Assembly (NCBI RefSeq): GCF_022965805.1
Contig: NC_133104.1
Span: 41,088,682 to 41,152,681 of the forward strand
Length of the DNA: 64,000 nucleotides
Direction: 5' to 3'
Source: Primulina eburnea
Taxonomy: Eukaryota; Streptophyta; Magnoliopsida; Lamiales; Gesneriaceae
Position 1 is the first letter of the stretch. Every line of letters starts with the position of its first letter. Below the pieces are notes generated by a model. It was given only the letters and a program-made list of their open reading frames with translations. It was not told the DNA's origin and searched no databases. Shown one piece after another: positions 62,930 to 64,000 of this stretch. The position numbers and the translations under genes are program-made.

Positions 62930-64000
62930 GCTAATTTATATCCCAATTACAAGTGGTTAATTTGTTATGAAAAACATGTTAGTATCAAAGTATGTTGACG
63001 AAAAAGTAAAACCTTTGTATCTTCTAAATTTTAATAAAAGATTATATCCTCAATCATATAAAAATCAAAATTTATTTTAGTGTAGCCAATAAATAATATT
63101 ACGCTAAATGAGAATATTCAGGTGATTATAATTTAGTCTATCCAGGTGATCAACCAACACGAATGGTCAATCAGTGCAGGTGATCAACCACCCGGGTAGA
63201 CATTTAATCTAAGTACTCAACCAATTACCTGAGTTGTCAGTCAACATTTGTGATCAACTCGGATGGTTAGCCAATCTAGGCGATCACTCGATTCAGATGG
63301 ACATCCAGTTCTCCCCTCGTGCCCAGAAATCTCTAAAAAAATGGAGCTCAAGTATAACCTTCCATATTTTCCCATTTTCTGCGTCAAAAGATGGAAATTT
63401 TTGCTAAAAAAGCAATATATATACCATGACCTAGGTCCATGCATAAGTCTGGATGGTCCATTGAAGTATAGCTCCTTTTAAATGATAAGCACCTGCAATA
63501 TGATGTTGGCGGCCAACTTATCAATACAATGACTGAATTAATGAGACTGAAACGTACATGTATAATGAAATGAGCGAATTAACATGGAACTATCAATGAC
63601 ATAAAATGAAAGAACTGAGTTATGAAAGGCATTGTGGATATATTTTTACTAATATTCTTCAAGGAATTAATGGTGATTTAATATGAGTCAAATGAGGCTA
63701 ATTCCTTTCAAGCATGATATATGTACTTCGACAGTAAATGAATTCCACTTATGAGTTTTATAAACTCATTTTGTGCATGTAATTATGCGGGTAAGAAAGA
63801 TTAGCATGATGCCAGGTTTGTCAAGGTGGTGTGAAGCCATATGTCTACTCTCGTGGAATGGTTTTATAGAAAATGTTCTAGAAACAAGAAATGGCATGTT
63901 CATGAAGTTTAAATGAATGGTATTGTACGGTTGGGTTGCTAGTTATTGTTAAGAAACGTTTCTATATAACAAGGGATAAATAGCTTACGTTAGAACTTTT
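62930..64000. other. Right edge, no gene recognised
   Basis: Contains a degenerate minisatellite-like patch at about 63118-63300 built on GGTGATCAACCA-type units. No gene was supported up to the window end. Confidence 0.45.

Overview
This window is nuclear DNA of a dicot plant. It is AT-rich, its genes are split by many GT-AG introns, and it holds Helitron ends, LINE remnants and a MITE family between gene islands. The proteins are of asterid type and Lamiales is my best guess, but that is an impression, not a measurement. No organellar, bacterial or free-living viral segment, tRNA, rRNA or CRISPR array was seen.

Layout. 1-455 (-): first two coding exons of a calcineurin B-like calcium sensor (CBL2/3 type), cut by the window edge. 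1.7-10.3 kb: gene-poor, with nested 182-bp MITEs, a 3.4-kb candidate Helitron and two small tandem Helitrons. 10402-13007 (+): CONSTANS-like gene of the COL9/COL10 group. 14205-16768 (-): NIPP1-like FHA-domain gene with at least five disabling lesions. 17.6-18.1 kb: LINE RNase H remnant. 18368-22019 (-): farnesyl diphosphate synthase, with a 2-bp deletion in its tenth exon. 22-28.5 kb: gene-free, holding many MITE copies. 28638-31968 (+): cytosolic phosphoglycolate phosphatase (PGLP2 type). 35936-38370 (+): SEC14/CRAL-TRIO lipid-transfer protein. 39487-54729 (-): cohesin cofactor PDS5, resolved here into 33 coding exons and 1666 codons. 55420-56289 (+): small gene with an RNase H1 N-terminal (viroplasmin-type) domain. 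56936-59349 (-): FAR1-related (MULE-transposase-derived) gene with a frameshift in an A6 run. 60-64 kb: TA microsatellite, Helitron fragment, MITE and LINE remnant.

The genes do not form one pathway. They are a syntenic block: from memory, Arabidopsis chromosome 5 carries PDS5A, a SEC14 gene, PGLP2, FPS1 and an FHA gene in this relative order (about At5g47690-At5g47790), which supports the calls.

The strongest new observation is a short transposon family. Seven copies are exactly 182 bp, three are flanked by perfect 9-bp target-site duplications, and one sits inside another. The ends carry odd-length palindromes. The 9-bp duplication points to a Mutator-like (MULE) MITE. The second is the apparently broken farnesyl diphosphate synthase reading frame, which a cryptic in-frame splice donor could rescue.
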